Of a DNA stretch of 7,926 bases, positions 1 through 6,455 are shown piece after piece. The stretch covers positions 1 to 7,926 of the forward strand of contig CAMPIL010000165.1 in NCBI GenBank assembly GCA_946886375.1. The letters run 5' to 3'. Below the pieces are notes generated by a model. The model made no database searches. It was not told the DNA's origin and saw only the letters and a program-made list of their open reading frames with translations. Numbering within the stretch: position 1 is the first letter of the stretch; every line of letters begins with the position of its first letter. The position numbers and the translations under genes were made by a program. The DNA comes from an uncultured Phycisphaerales bacterium (GTDB lineage Bacteria; Planctomycetota; Phycisphaerae; Phycisphaerales; SM1A02).

Positions 1-17
1 TTGCGGTGAAGGTAAAT

Positions 18-121
18 AGTCGTCATTCACGTGGGTGGTGAGCCCGCGGAACGGGAAGACCAAGCGCGGCCCAGCCGCGGCTTTGCGACCGCAAACTATT
101 TCATAATTTGTACAAATTTTG
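18..121. repeat. Diverged repeat element, copy A
   Basis: First of two related blocks in the gene-free left end. It shares with copy B (171-278) a left motif (AGTCGT-N-ATTCA), the 12-mer GGTGGTGAGCCC (34-45), the segment ACCAAGCGC (59-67) and a 24-base identical right end (98-121). Read as plus-strand RNA, TGGT 36-39 pairs with ACCA 59-62, enclosing a CCCG/CGGG hairpin (43-46 with 52-55, loop CGGAA). Two further hairpins follow: 65-70 with 74-79, and 82-87 with 90-95. The right end contains a GTAC-centred palindrome (105-118). No open reading frame of note covers it and I do not recognise the family. Strand is unknown; it could be a small RNA, a regulatory leader or a non-autonomous mobile repeat. 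Confidence 0.6.
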
Positions 122-170
122 TCCTGGCGGCGACGGCGAAGCTGCGAGAGCGGTGGCGATCAACGTCAAC

Positions 171-278
171 AGTCGTGATTCAAATCAGGTGGTGAGCCCC
201 GCGCGGAACAGCGGAACCAAGCGCATCGCGACTGCAGCATCGCAGCCTCAGACCATTTCATAATTTGTACAAATTTTG
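171..278. repeat. Diverged repeat element, copy B
   Basis: Second copy of the left-end element, offset from copy A by about 154-157 nt. The equivalent fold is kept although the bases differ: TGGT 190-193 pairs with ACCA 216-219 and encloses CCGC 199-202 with GCGG 211-214, the loop again holding CGGAAC. The middle (222-250) diverges from copy A, while the last 24 bases (255-278) are identical to 98-121. Conserved ends with a variable middle, and an inner helix whose pairing survives base changes, are what a structured RNA or repeated element would show. Function unknown. Confidence 0.6.
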
Positions 279-285
279 AAATGGT
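252..285. repeat. 34-bp near-perfect palindrome
   Basis: ACCATTTCA is mirrored by TGAAATGGT around a core AATTTGTACAAATT centred at 268/269; only the pair 261/276 (T opposite T) breaks the symmetry. In copy A the corresponding palindrome is shorter (core 105-118). It could be an operator for a dimeric regulator of the downstream osmC gene, the terminal hairpin of the repeat element, or a cruciform site. It lacks the GC-rich stem and T-run of an intrinsic terminator. Confidence 0.6.
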
Positions 286-448
286 TGGGGTCAACCGATG
301 AGACCGAGCGTCGAGGCCTGTCTTCGACTCTTCAACTCAACTCGAAACTAGAGGCGATTCCGCATGGTTGAGGGTGAATCAGGCGATCAGAATCGCGCAA
401 CCGAACTGACCCAACCGAACGGGCGGGCAAGACACAAGGAGACTCGAC
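286..448 (+). other. Gene-free leader upstream of osmC
   Basis: Together with the repeat copies, positions 1-448 contain no convincing gene. This part holds a small inverted repeat (GGTTG 283-287 with CAACC 292-296) and, at its end, a good ribosome binding site AAGGAG at 436-441, seven bases before the osmC ATG. I could not find a promoter with well-matched -35 and -10 boxes, so the osmC transcript start is not resolved. Confidence 0.4.
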
Positions 449-904
449 ATGCCAGTGCGACGCGCGGATGCGACTTGGGAAGGTGGGTTCCCTCGCGGTG
501 AAGGCCGCATGAAACTTGGCAGCGGCGCCTTCGACGGCCGCTTCTCCTTCGCCACGCGCATGCAGGATGAGCCGGGCGCAAACCCCGAGGAACTGCTGGG
601 GGCGGCGCACGCGGGATGCTTTTCCATGGCGCTGGCCGCGGCGCTGACACGAGCCGGTCATGAGCCGCGCCGCATTCAGACTCGTGCCGATGTGCACCTT
701 GACAAGGTCGGTGAGGGATTCAAGATCACGCGCATTCGACTGGACACGCAAGGCGACGTTCCTGGAATTGATGAGGCGACCTTTCGCAAGTTCGCCGACG
801 ATGCCAAAACCAACTGCATCATTTCGCAGGCGCTGCGCGGCACGCCTGTGGAACTCAATGCCCAAATGGCCTCGACGGGCGAGGGGATCGGAACGCGAAG
901 TTGA
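449..904 (+). CDS. osmC: OsmC/Ohr-family peroxiredoxin
   Basis: A 151-residue protein of the OsmC/Ohr family, cytoplasmic thiol peroxidases that reduce organic hydroperoxides (and, for OsmC, hydrogen peroxide). The two redox cysteines are visible: C57 in the motif AAHAGCFSMAL, which starts the long central helix, and C123 in KTNCIISQAL. NPEELLGAAHA before the first cysteine and the N-terminal segment with ATWEGG and a GSGAF-like strand match the OsmC subtype (YhfA/OsmC) better than Ohr. Length is normal for the family. The ATG at 449 has AAGGAG seven bases upstream. Its stop codon overlaps the TTG start of a 50-codon gene, suggesting coupled translation. It converges on the metal-uptake operon and need not be functionally tied to it, though manganese uptake and peroxide defence are often co-deployed. 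Confidence 0.93.
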   Translation: MPVRRADATWEGGFPRGEGRMKLGSGAFDGRFSFATRMQDEPGANPEELLGAAHAGCFSMALAAALTRAGHEPRRIQTRADVHLDKVGEGFKITRIRLDTQGDVPGIDEATFRKFADDAKTNCIISQALRGTPVELNAQMASTGEGIGTRS

Positions 905-1053
905 TTCGTAAACTCCCCAGCGGCGGATATCGGTTGTATTCGCGGAAGAAAGACCCGCGCACCGGAAAGCGGCGAAACCTTGGCACGTTTGCCACGCGCG
1001 CTGAAGCCGAGCAACACGAGCGTCAGATACAATATTTCAAGCGGCGCGGGTGA
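901..1053 (+). CDS. Small basic conserved-looking protein (50 aa)
   Basis: A 50-codon frame starting at TTG 901, which overlaps the osmC stop (TTGA), and ending at TGA 1051-1053. The product is highly basic (IRKLPSGGYRLYSRKK near the N-terminus, then a GKRRNLGTF turn, then an EAEQHERQIQYFKRR helix). The pattern of a beta-strand pair followed by a helix resembles the small Arm/AP2-like DNA-binding domain at the N-terminus of tyrosine integrases, and I recall similar stand-alone 50-residue hypothetical proteins in bacteria; I cannot confirm either by search. No in-frame ATG or GTG was found near the start, and the GAGGGG at 881-886 is rather far for a ribosome binding site, so translational coupling to osmC is the likely mode. 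Function unknown; nucleic-acid binding is an inference. Confidence 0.6.
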   Translation: MIRKLPSGGYRLYSRKKDPRTGKRRNLGTFATRAEAEQHERQIQYFKRRG

Positions 1054-1095
1054 GTGCGATTCACACCAATTCAGCGCGATGAAAACGGAATGCGT

Positions 1096-2055
1096 CTACG
1101 CAACCGGCTCCGGCGGCGTCACGCGCGCGTCGCGCATCCGCGCCAGCCAGCCGTAGCGCGGGGCGAAAATGGCGGCGATCAGAAGCAGCGCCCCCAGCAT
1201 CACGCCGATCATGCCCGCAGCGTTGACATCCATCGCGACAGCCGCGCCGAAGCCGCCGAGTGACGCCAGCGTCGCCACCACCGCGCTCAGCCACAGCATG
1301 TTCCTCAGGCGATCGGACACCAGGTGCGCGACCAATCCGGGCACGATCAACATCGCCACCACCAAAATCGATCCGATCGCCTCGAACGACGCCACGGTCG
1401 TGATCGCGACAAAAGTCATGAGCAGGTAGTGCATCACGCCCGGCCGAACGCCCTGTGCCGCGGCAAGGCCAGGGTCAAACGCGCTGATGCGCAGTTCCTT
1501 GAACAACAGCACAACAAACGCGATGTCGGCCAGCAGAACCAATCCCAGCGTGGTGAGCTGCCGCGGGAAAAACTCCCACGCGCCGGCTGTGAAAAATTCG
1601 CTGATCGAAGCAGGGGGATTCAACCACAGCACGTTTTCCATCGATCCATACAGCACGCACTCGGCGTCAAGGTGAATGGTGCGGCCGCCGGTTTGCTCCA
1701 ACATGATCACGCCGATGGAGAAGAGCACCGTGAACACCACGCCCATGGATGCGCCGGGCTCAACGCGGCCCAGTCGGTGCACCAGTTCGCTCATGCCGGC
1801 GGTGATCACTCCAATAAGGACAGCGCCGGTGAAAAACAGCAGCGGCAGATTGGTGTGGATGCCATGCTCATCCAGCCAGGTGTGCAGCAAGAATCCGCCG
1901 ACAATTCCTGGAAGCACCGCGTGGCTGATCGCATCGCCCATCAAACTCATTCGTCGCAGCACCAGAAAACAACCCACGATCGCGCACGCCAGCGCGGCCA
2001 GCAGGCCGGCGGCGAGCATGGGAAGGTCTTGGATGAGGAAGGAGTGAAGGGTCAT
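1096..2055 (-). CDS. troD: ABC-3 metal transporter permease (second permease)
   Basis: A 319-residue polytopic membrane protein of the ABC-3 (ZnuB/TroCD/MntC) family, pairing with the upstream permease and ATPase to move a divalent metal across the inner membrane. The family motif DAISHAVLPG lies at residues 41-50. Hydrophobic segments fill residues 10-310, and the HLDAECVLYGS loop (128-138) is typical of TroD/MntD-type subunits. The frame can be read upstream to 2214, but that extension is only translated octanucleotide repeat and poly-RHIATSPH-like; the ATG at 2055 begins a normal N-terminus (MTLHSFLIQ) and is preferred. No clear Shine-Dalgarno lies before it; the repeat-rich spacer is unusual because permeases of such operons commonly overlap. 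It is the last gene of the operon and converges with the small gene ending at 1053. Confidence 0.9.
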   Translation of the reverse strand: MTLHSFLIQDLPMLAAGLLAALACAIVGCFLVLRRMSLMGDAISHAVLPGIVGGFLLHTWLDEHGIHTNLPLLFFTGAVLIGVITAGMSELVHRLGRVEPGASMGVVFTVLFSIGVIMLEQTGGRTIHLDAECVLYGSMENVLWLNPPASISEFFTAGAWEFFPRQLTTLGLVLLADIAFVVLLFKELRISAFDPGLAAAQGVRPGVMHYLLMTFVAITTVASFEAIGSILVVAMLIVPGLVAHLVSDRLRNMLWLSAVVATLASLGGFGAAVAMDVNAAGMIGVMLGALLLIAAIFAPRYGWLARMRDARVTPPEPVA

Positions 2056-2062
2056 AGCATTG

Positions 2063-2158
2063 GATGTGGCGATGTGGCGATGTGGCGATGTGGCGATGTG
2101 GCGATGTGGCGATTTAGGGATTTGGTCGTTTGGTGATCTGGCGCTGCGGCGATTGGTA
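2063..2158. repeat. Octanucleotide tandem array, left arm
   Basis: Six perfect consecutive copies of GATGTGGC (2063-2110), then about six progressively degenerate copies (GATTTAGG, GATTTGGT, CGTTTGGT, GATCTGGC, GCTGCGGC, GATTGGTA) to 2158. The array begins 8 bases before the start codon of the second permease gene on the minus strand. The perfect copies being at one edge and the decayed ones inside suggests recent expansion by slippage. Confidence 0.9.
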
Positions 2159-2205
2159 GCGAAGTGGGGTGAACGTGCGGGTGCAGAGGCGAGAGGACTC
2201 CTTCC

Positions 2206-2240
2206 AATCGCCACGTCGCCGCATCACCACATCGCCACAT
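2206..2240. repeat. Octanucleotide array, inverted right arm
   Basis: The same octamer in reverse complement: AATCGCC, ACGTCGCC, GCATCACC, ACATCGCC and ACAT run from 2206 to 2240, ending 7 bases from the stop codon of the upstream permease gene. With the left arm (2063-2158) it forms an imperfect inverted repeat around a spacer of about 47 bases (2159-2205) in which I see nothing else. In the minus-strand mRNA the two arms could pair into a long hairpin just before the second permease's start codon. Confidence 0.8.
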
Positions 2241-2247
2241 GACAACC

Positions 2248-3642
2248 TCATGCCTGCTCCTTTCCGGCCAGCGCGTGGGCTGAGCGTGGCACGAACTCGC
2301 CGGCGCGCAGCGCGCCGGTGGCGCGAAGTTCCTGTTCCAGTTCACGGATCAACTCATCGCTGAGCACGTGTTCGATGTCATCCGCGGCGCGATCGACGTG
2401 ACTGGGGGCGATGTCGGCCTGGGTGGCGAGAAAATGCTCCCAGATGCGGTGCGTGCGCACGATGCGTGCCGCGGCGTCACGGCCGGCGGGCGTCAGCGCG
2501 TACCCGCCATTGGCCCGGCGGATTTCGCCGCGGCGCAATTCGCGCCGGATGATGCGCGCCAAGGCGCGCGGCGTCCACGTGCGTCGTGCGCGCAGATCGG
2601 CCGGGCTGATCACCCCGTCTTCGCTGCCGAGGATTTCCTCCTGCTCATACATCGCGCGCAGCAGGTGCTGGCGGGCGATGGTGCGGGCCAGGGCAAATCG
2701 CTGCACGATCGCCGCGATCAGGCCTCGCTGCGGCGCGATGAGCATGCTCACGATGAACAGCGTCCCGCACGCCACGACGATCGCAGGCCCGGTCGGCAGG
2801 CGGTCAATCACCGCCGAGCACGCGGTCCCGATGTGGCAGGACAATCCGCCGATGAGAGCGGCCAGCACGATCATCAGCGTCAATTGCTGCGTCCAGAATC
2901 GCGCGGCGGCGGGAGGGATGATCAGCAGCGCGACCATCAGCAGCGCGCCCACCGCGTTCAGGCCGATCACAGTCAGCGTCGTGACCATCGCCAACAGCAA
3001 ACCGTCGAGCGCGAACGACGGCCAGCCGATGCCGCGCGTGAACGCCGTGTCAAAGCACAGCAGTTTCAATTCCTTATGCGCTACTGCGGCGAGCGCGACG
3101 ACGACCAAGGCGAGCGCCAGGATGAGGTTGGCATCGTGCGCGCTCATGGTCGCCGCCTGTCCGAAGATGAACTGGTTCAATCCCGCGATGTTGCCCAAAG
3201 GCAGTCGCTGGATCACGCCCAGCAGCACGATGCCGACGGCGAAGAACACGCTGAGCACCGCGCCGATGGCGGCGTCCTCCTTTACGCGCCGCACGCTTGA
3301 GAGCAGGTGCACGCACAGCACGCCCAGCATGCCGAAGACCGCCGCGGCAGGAATGAGCACCGCCAGCGACCGCGCTTCGAGTTGCAGATTGGCGACGGCG
3401 TTCAGCCACGTTGCCAGTAGAAAACCGACCGCGACGCCGGGCAGGGCCGCATGACTGAGCGCATCGGCCACGAGCGAGCGCTTGCGCAGCAGCAGGAATG
3501 TTCCCACCACGCCGCAGGCCAGTCCCAGGGCCGTCGTGCCGCGCAGCACGACGGAGGTGTTGTGCGGAACCTGGTACGTCAGCGCGTGCCAGAGACTGGT
3601 CCAGATGCCCGATGCCGACGATGTGATGTCCGGCGACAGCAT
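2248..3642 (-). CDS. troC: ABC-3 metal permease fused to a DtxR-like domain
   Basis: A 464-residue fusion. Residues about 30-310 are an ABC-3 permease with the motif DALSHAALPG at 60-69 and eight or so hydrophobic segments. Residues about 320-395 form a winged-helix-like segment (ISPADL...TPRALARIIRRELRRGEI, then YALTPAGR), and 396-440 match the DtxR/MntR metal-binding and dimerisation domain (RTHRIWEHFL, DDIEHVLSDEL). Residues equivalent to known metal ligands are H398, D421, E424 and H425; H326 sits where DtxR has Met10 and MntR has Asp8. Such permease-regulator fusions are known from annotation in several phyla; the role is not established, and a cytoplasmic metal sensor gating transport or binding DNA at the membrane are both possible. 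ATG at 3642 overlaps the ATPase stop (TAATG), with GGAG seven bases ahead. Confidence 0.92.
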   Translation of the reverse strand: MLSPDITSSASGIWTSLWHALTYQVPHNTSVVLRGTTALGLACGVVGTFLLLRKRSLVADALSHAALPGVAVGFLLATWLNAVANLQLEARSLAVLIPAAAVFGMLGVLCVHLLSSVRRVKEDAAIGAVLSVFFAVGIVLLGVIQRLPLGNIAGLNQFIFGQAATMSAHDANLILALALVVVALAAVAHKELKLLCFDTAFTRGIGWPSFALDGLLLAMVTTLTVIGLNAVGALLMVALLIIPPAAARFWTQQLTLMIVLAALIGGLSCHIGTACSAVIDRLPTGPAIVVACGTLFIVSMLIAPQRGLIAAIVQRFALARTIARQHLLRAMYEQEEILGSEDGVISPADLRARRTWTPRALARIIRRELRRGEIRRANGGYALTPAGRDAAARIVRTHRIWEHFLATQADIAPSHVDRAADDIEHVLSDELIRELEQELRATGALRAGEFVPRSAHALAGKEQA

Positions 3643-4496
3643 TACGCGGCTCCGCTGGCCTTGGACCGTGCCATGGCGTCGGCGGCCTGATCGAGGAACG
3701 TCAGCCGTCCGCCATAGGTCTTGTGCAGGTTCTCGTTGGTGAACACGGCGGCAGTGGGGCCGGCGGCGACGATGCGCATGTTCAGCAGCATCACGTGATC
3801 GAAGTATTCGCGCGCCGTGGGCAGATCGTGATGCACGACCATGCAGGTTTTTCCCTGAGCGCGCAGTTCGCGCAAGATGTCAATGATGGCGCGCTCGGTC
3901 GCGGCATCAACGCCGGCGAAGGGTTCATCCATGAGATACAGGTCGGCTTCCTGCGCCAACGCGCGGGCGAGAAACACGCGCTGCTGCTGGCCGCCTGACA
4001 GTTGACTGATCTGCCGATGCGCGAACGACGCCATGCCGACCTTGTCAAGGCACTCAAGCGCGGCGGTCTTGTCGCGCTTGCCCACGCGGCGGAACAATCC
4101 AATGCGGCCGTAGCGGCCCATCGCCACCACATCCAGCGCGCTGACGGGGAAATCCCAGTCCACGCTTTCGCGCTGCGGCACGTAGCCGATGCGCTGGCGC
4201 ATCTTCCGCGCCGGTTCGCCAAACACCTGGATGCGCCCGGACGCCAGCGGCACCAGCCCGAGCACCGCCTTGATGAGCGTGCTCTTTCCCGCGCCGTTAG
4301 GACCGATGATTCCCACCAGCGAACCCGCCGGCGCGTCGTAATCGATATCCCACAGCACCGGTCGTCGGTTGTAGGCCACGGTGGCATCGTGAATGGAAAG
4401 CGGCGAGGCCGGCGAATGTTCCGGGCCCAGCGGCGTTTCCGCCTTCGACTGACGTGCGACGGCGGTCGATGGTGTCTGGGATGAGGCAGTGGTCAT
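3642..4496 (-). CDS. troB: Metal ABC transporter ATP-binding protein
   Basis: A 284-residue ATPase that powers the two permeases. Visible motifs: Walker [10 protein letters not shown] (65-73), Q-loop YVPQRE (105-110), signature LSGGQQQR (166-173), Walker B LYLMDEP (186-192) with catalytic E191, and the switch histidine in VVHHDL (220-224). [14 protein letters not shown] (111-124) is the characteristic stretch of the ZnuC/MntB/TroB subfamily. The first 30 residues are low-complexity and precede the domain. The frame could be extended upstream to a TTG at 4559, but the ATG at 4496 has a strong GGGAGG six bases ahead and is preferred. It is separated from the binding-protein gene by 66 nt holding a hairpin, and its stop overlaps the start of the permease-regulator fusion by one base. 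Confidence 0.95.
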   Translation of the reverse strand: MTTASSQTPSTAVARQSKAETPLGPEHSPASPLSIHDATVAYNRRPVLWDIDYDAPAGSLVGIIGPNGAGKSTLIKAVLGLVPLASGRIQVFGEPARKMRQRIGYVPQRESVDWDFPVSALDVVAMGRYGRIGLFRRVGKRDKTAALECLDKVGMASFAHRQISQLSGGQQQRVFLARALAQEADLYLMDEPFAGVDAATERAIIDILRELRAQGKTCMVVHHDLPTAREYFDHVMLLNMRIVAAGPTAAVFTNENLHKTYGGRLTFLDQAADAMARSKASGAA

Positions 4497-4512
4497 GGCA
4501 GTCCTCCCACGC

Positions 4513-4531
4513 AGCAGCGCATGACGCTGCT
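4513..4531 (-). promoter_or_regulatory. Intercistronic hairpin
   Basis: AGCAGCG (4513-4519) and CGCTGCT (4525-4531) form a perfect 7-bp stem with a 5-base loop in the 66-nt gap after the binding-protein gene. No T-run follows on the minus strand, so it is not a standard terminator. A stabilising hairpin that lets the binding-protein message outlive the downstream part is the usual role in ABC operons; this is inference. Confidence 0.5.
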
Positions 4532-4562
4532 CCCAAACCAGCCGCGCTGCATCAAACAATTT

Positions 4563-5606
4563 TCAATCATGGGCTGCCTTTAGTTTTCCGTTCATGCCTC
4601 GCTCAGGCGCTTCGCCGCCGAGGGCGCGCACGATGGTGGTGATGTTGTGATCGATCATTCCGATGTAGGTTCCTTCGTAGGTTGCCTCGGCGCCCATGGC
4701 GTCGGAGAACAGTTCGCCGCCGATCTTCACGTTGTGGCCGCGCGCCTGCGCGCCTTCCACCAGGGCCTGCACGTTTTTCGGCGGCACGCTGGATTCAGTG
4801 AACACTGCGGCGATGTGGCGCGACACGAGCAGTTCAATCAGCGATTCGATCTGCTTCATGCCCGCCTGTGAATCGGTGCTGATGCCTTGGATGCCCTGCA
4901 CTTCCAGGCCATAAGCGCGCGCGAAGTAGTTGAAGGCGTCATGTGCTGTGACCAGCACACGCTGCTGTTGGGGAATTGTCGCCAGCGTGGTGCGGGCGTA
5001 CCCATCGAGTCTCTTCAGTTCCGCGATGAACCGCTCGCCGTTGGAGCGGTAGGTTTCCGTGCCGGGCGAATCGAACTCGGAAAGTTTGGCGATGACGACT
5101 TCGGTGGCTTTGATCCAGCCGTTGGGATCCATCCACACGTGTGGGTCATAGTGCCCGCCAAAGTTTTCCGGCTCCATCAGGTAGGTTTCGTCCAGCAGTT
5201 CGGTCACGGCGAAGACCGGGCGGCCGGAGCCGGCCACCTTCACGAACGCATCGCCCATGCGGCCTTCAAGATTCAAGCCGTTGTAGAAGACCACATCCGC
5301 TTCGAGCATGGCGGCGATATCGCCTCGGCTGGCGCGATACAGGTGCGGATCAACGCCCGGACCCATCAACGCGCGGACGTTTGCGCGATCGCCAGCGACG
5401 TTCTTCACGATGTCCGCGATCATCGCTGTAGTGGTGACGACTGTGTACGGACCATTCGAAGCCATCGTGCGCGAGGCAGGTTGCCCGCCCGCCTGCGAGG
5501 ATGGGCGATCGCAGCCAGCGGCGAACAGCGTCACAACGCACGCCAAAATGATGACAATTCTCAGCAGTGCGTCGTTCGGCCAAATGTTCTTGAATGCAGT
5601 CTTCAT
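4563..5606 (-). CDS. troA: Metal-binding lipoprotein of the TroA/ZnuA family
   Basis: A 347-residue cluster A-I (ZinT-independent, TroA/PsaA/ZnuA) substrate-binding protein that captures a divalent metal and hands it to the permeases. The N-terminus has a hydrophobic stretch (residues 15-30) and a lipobox FAAGC with C32, so it should be a lipoprotein on the periplasmic side. Likely metal ligands are H88 (DPHLY), H156 (DPHVWMD), H222 (TAHDAFNYF) and D302 (ELFSDAMG). A His-His-His-Asp set corresponds to TroA; manganese-specific PsaA types have Glu at the third place, and zinc-specific ZnuA usually has a long His-rich loop, absent here. Specificity for Mn is therefore inferred from mntR, not from the pocket. 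The ATG has GGAG six bases upstream and lies 15 nt after the barrel gene's stop. Confidence 0.95.
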   Translation of the reverse strand: MKTAFKNIWPNDALLRIVIILACVVTLFAAGCDRPSSQAGGQPASRTMASNGPYTVVTTTAMIADIVKNVAGDRANVRALMGPGVDPHLYRASRGDIAAMLEADVVFYNGLNLEGRMGDAFVKVAGSGRPVFAVTELLDETYLMEPENFGGHYDPHVWMDPNGWIKATEVVIAKLSEFDSPGTETYRSNGERFIAELKRLDGYARTTLATIPQQQRVLVTAHDAFNYFARAYGLEVQGIQGISTDSQAGMKQIESLIELLVSRHIAAVFTESSVPPKNVQALVEGAQARGHNVKIGGELFSDAMGAEATYEGTYIGMIDHNITTIVRALGGEAPERGMNGKLKAAHD

Positions 5607-5621
5607 GAATTCTCCAACAGG

Positions 5622-6455
5622 TCAGAAGCGGACGGACATGCCGACAAACGGATTGATATCCGGCGCGCCGCCGGCGAGCCCAAGATTGACTCCGGCGTCA
5701 AATCGCCAATCGGCATTGAGTGCGTACGTCAATCCCGTGCCGAGCAGAACCTGGTATTGCGAATCCGGCGCGGTGCTGGCCACGCCGATGTATTCGACGT
5801 ATGCCCCCAGATCGCCGATCAGATCGCGGCCGATCGCCAAGGTGTGCAGAAACTCCAAGTCATAGGCATCGCGCGTTGCGTTGTAGATCGCATCAAACTC
5901 GGCCATCAGGCCAACGCCCCAGTGTTCATCCAGCGAGATGGCGAATGGAATTATCACGCCGCCTTCCAGATGGCCGTGACCGATGCCGTCGGCCGCGGTG
6001 GGCAGTTGCACAAACGGCATGACGGCAGCGGCGCTATCGCCTTCATCGTTGCCCCATAAATTGATTTTCAATCGCACTTGCGTGTCGCCCAGGCCTGAAT
6101 CGGTATCGATCATTCCCGGCGAGGCCGGGTCGGCACTGCGCGTGTGAATGTAGGGCTCGAACACCACTTGCACGTCGATCGTGTTCGTGAGGCCGAGTTT
6201 TACATTCGTCGGCATGACGCTGAAGGCTTCATCATCGCCATCGCGAACGTAGTCGAAGAAACTCAGTTCAACCTGCACGTGTCCTGCGTCGACTGTGTAG
6301 GGACTTTCGGTCGTGTCCGGCCGATCGGTGGACATCTCGCGCATGAGTTCGCGCGGCGTGGGATTGAAGAGCGTGTAAGCGCCCTTGCGCGGTGCATCCG
6401 CGTCCCAAGGCAATGCCCAACTTGCAACGGAAATAGACAGGTGAAGCGCGTTCAT
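5622..6455 (-). CDS. Outer-membrane beta-barrel 'transporter' (MetA-pathway-like)
   Basis: A 277-residue protein resembling the family annotated as 'transporter' or putative MetA-pathway-of-phenol-degradation protein: it has the hallmark STDRPDTTESPYTVDAGHVQVE region (residues 42-63) followed by alternating polar/hydrophobic strands rich in Tyr, Asp and Gly, and ends in Phe (VGMSVRF), as outer-membrane barrels do for assembly. The N-terminal LHLSISVASWALPW could be a weak signal sequence but lacks the usual lysine or arginine. The ATG overlaps the mntR stop (ATGA), and GGAG sits eight bases ahead inside the end of mntR, so the two are translationally coupled. Position between mntR and the binding-protein gene suggests an outer-membrane entry channel for the same metal. 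Family function is poorly known, so this is inference from context. Confidence 0.8.
   Translation of the reverse strand: MNALHLSISVASWALPWDADAPRKGAYTLFNPTPRELMREMSTDRPDTTESPYTVDAGHVQVELSFFDYVRDGDDEAFSVMPTNVKLGLTNTIDVQVVFEPYIHTRSADPASPGMIDTDSGLGDTQVRLKINLWGNDEGDSAAAVMPFVQLPTAADGIGHGHLEGGVIIPFAISLDEHWGVGLMAEFDAIYNATRDAYDLEFLHTLAIGRDLIGDLGAYVEYIGVASTAPDSQYQVLLGTGLTYALNADWRFDAGVNLGLAGGAPDINPFVGMSVRF

Noticed and set aside
252..285. Intrinsic terminator
   Set aside because: The stem is AT-rich and is not followed by a T-run on either strand.
332..865. Long minus-strand frame opposite osmC
   Set aside because: It is the antisense shadow of a well-supported OsmC gene, with low-complexity Arg/Ser-rich translation and no recognisable domain.
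1054..1095. Bidirectional terminator between converging genes
   Set aside because: I looked for a hairpin in this 42-bp gap and found only a 3-bp stem, so no terminator is claimed.
2056..2214. N-terminal extension of the second permease
   Set aside because: It encodes only translated octanucleotide repeat (RHIATSPH-type) and precedes a normal ABC-3 permease N-terminus at 2055.
2063..2240. CRISPR array
   Set aside because: The repeats are 8 bases long with no spacers and in two orientations, so this is a simple-sequence inverted array.
4887..6059. 390-codon plus-strand frame
   Set aside because: It lies opposite the binding-protein and barrel genes, both strongly supported; its translation has no recognisable motif and reflects GC-rich antisense openness.
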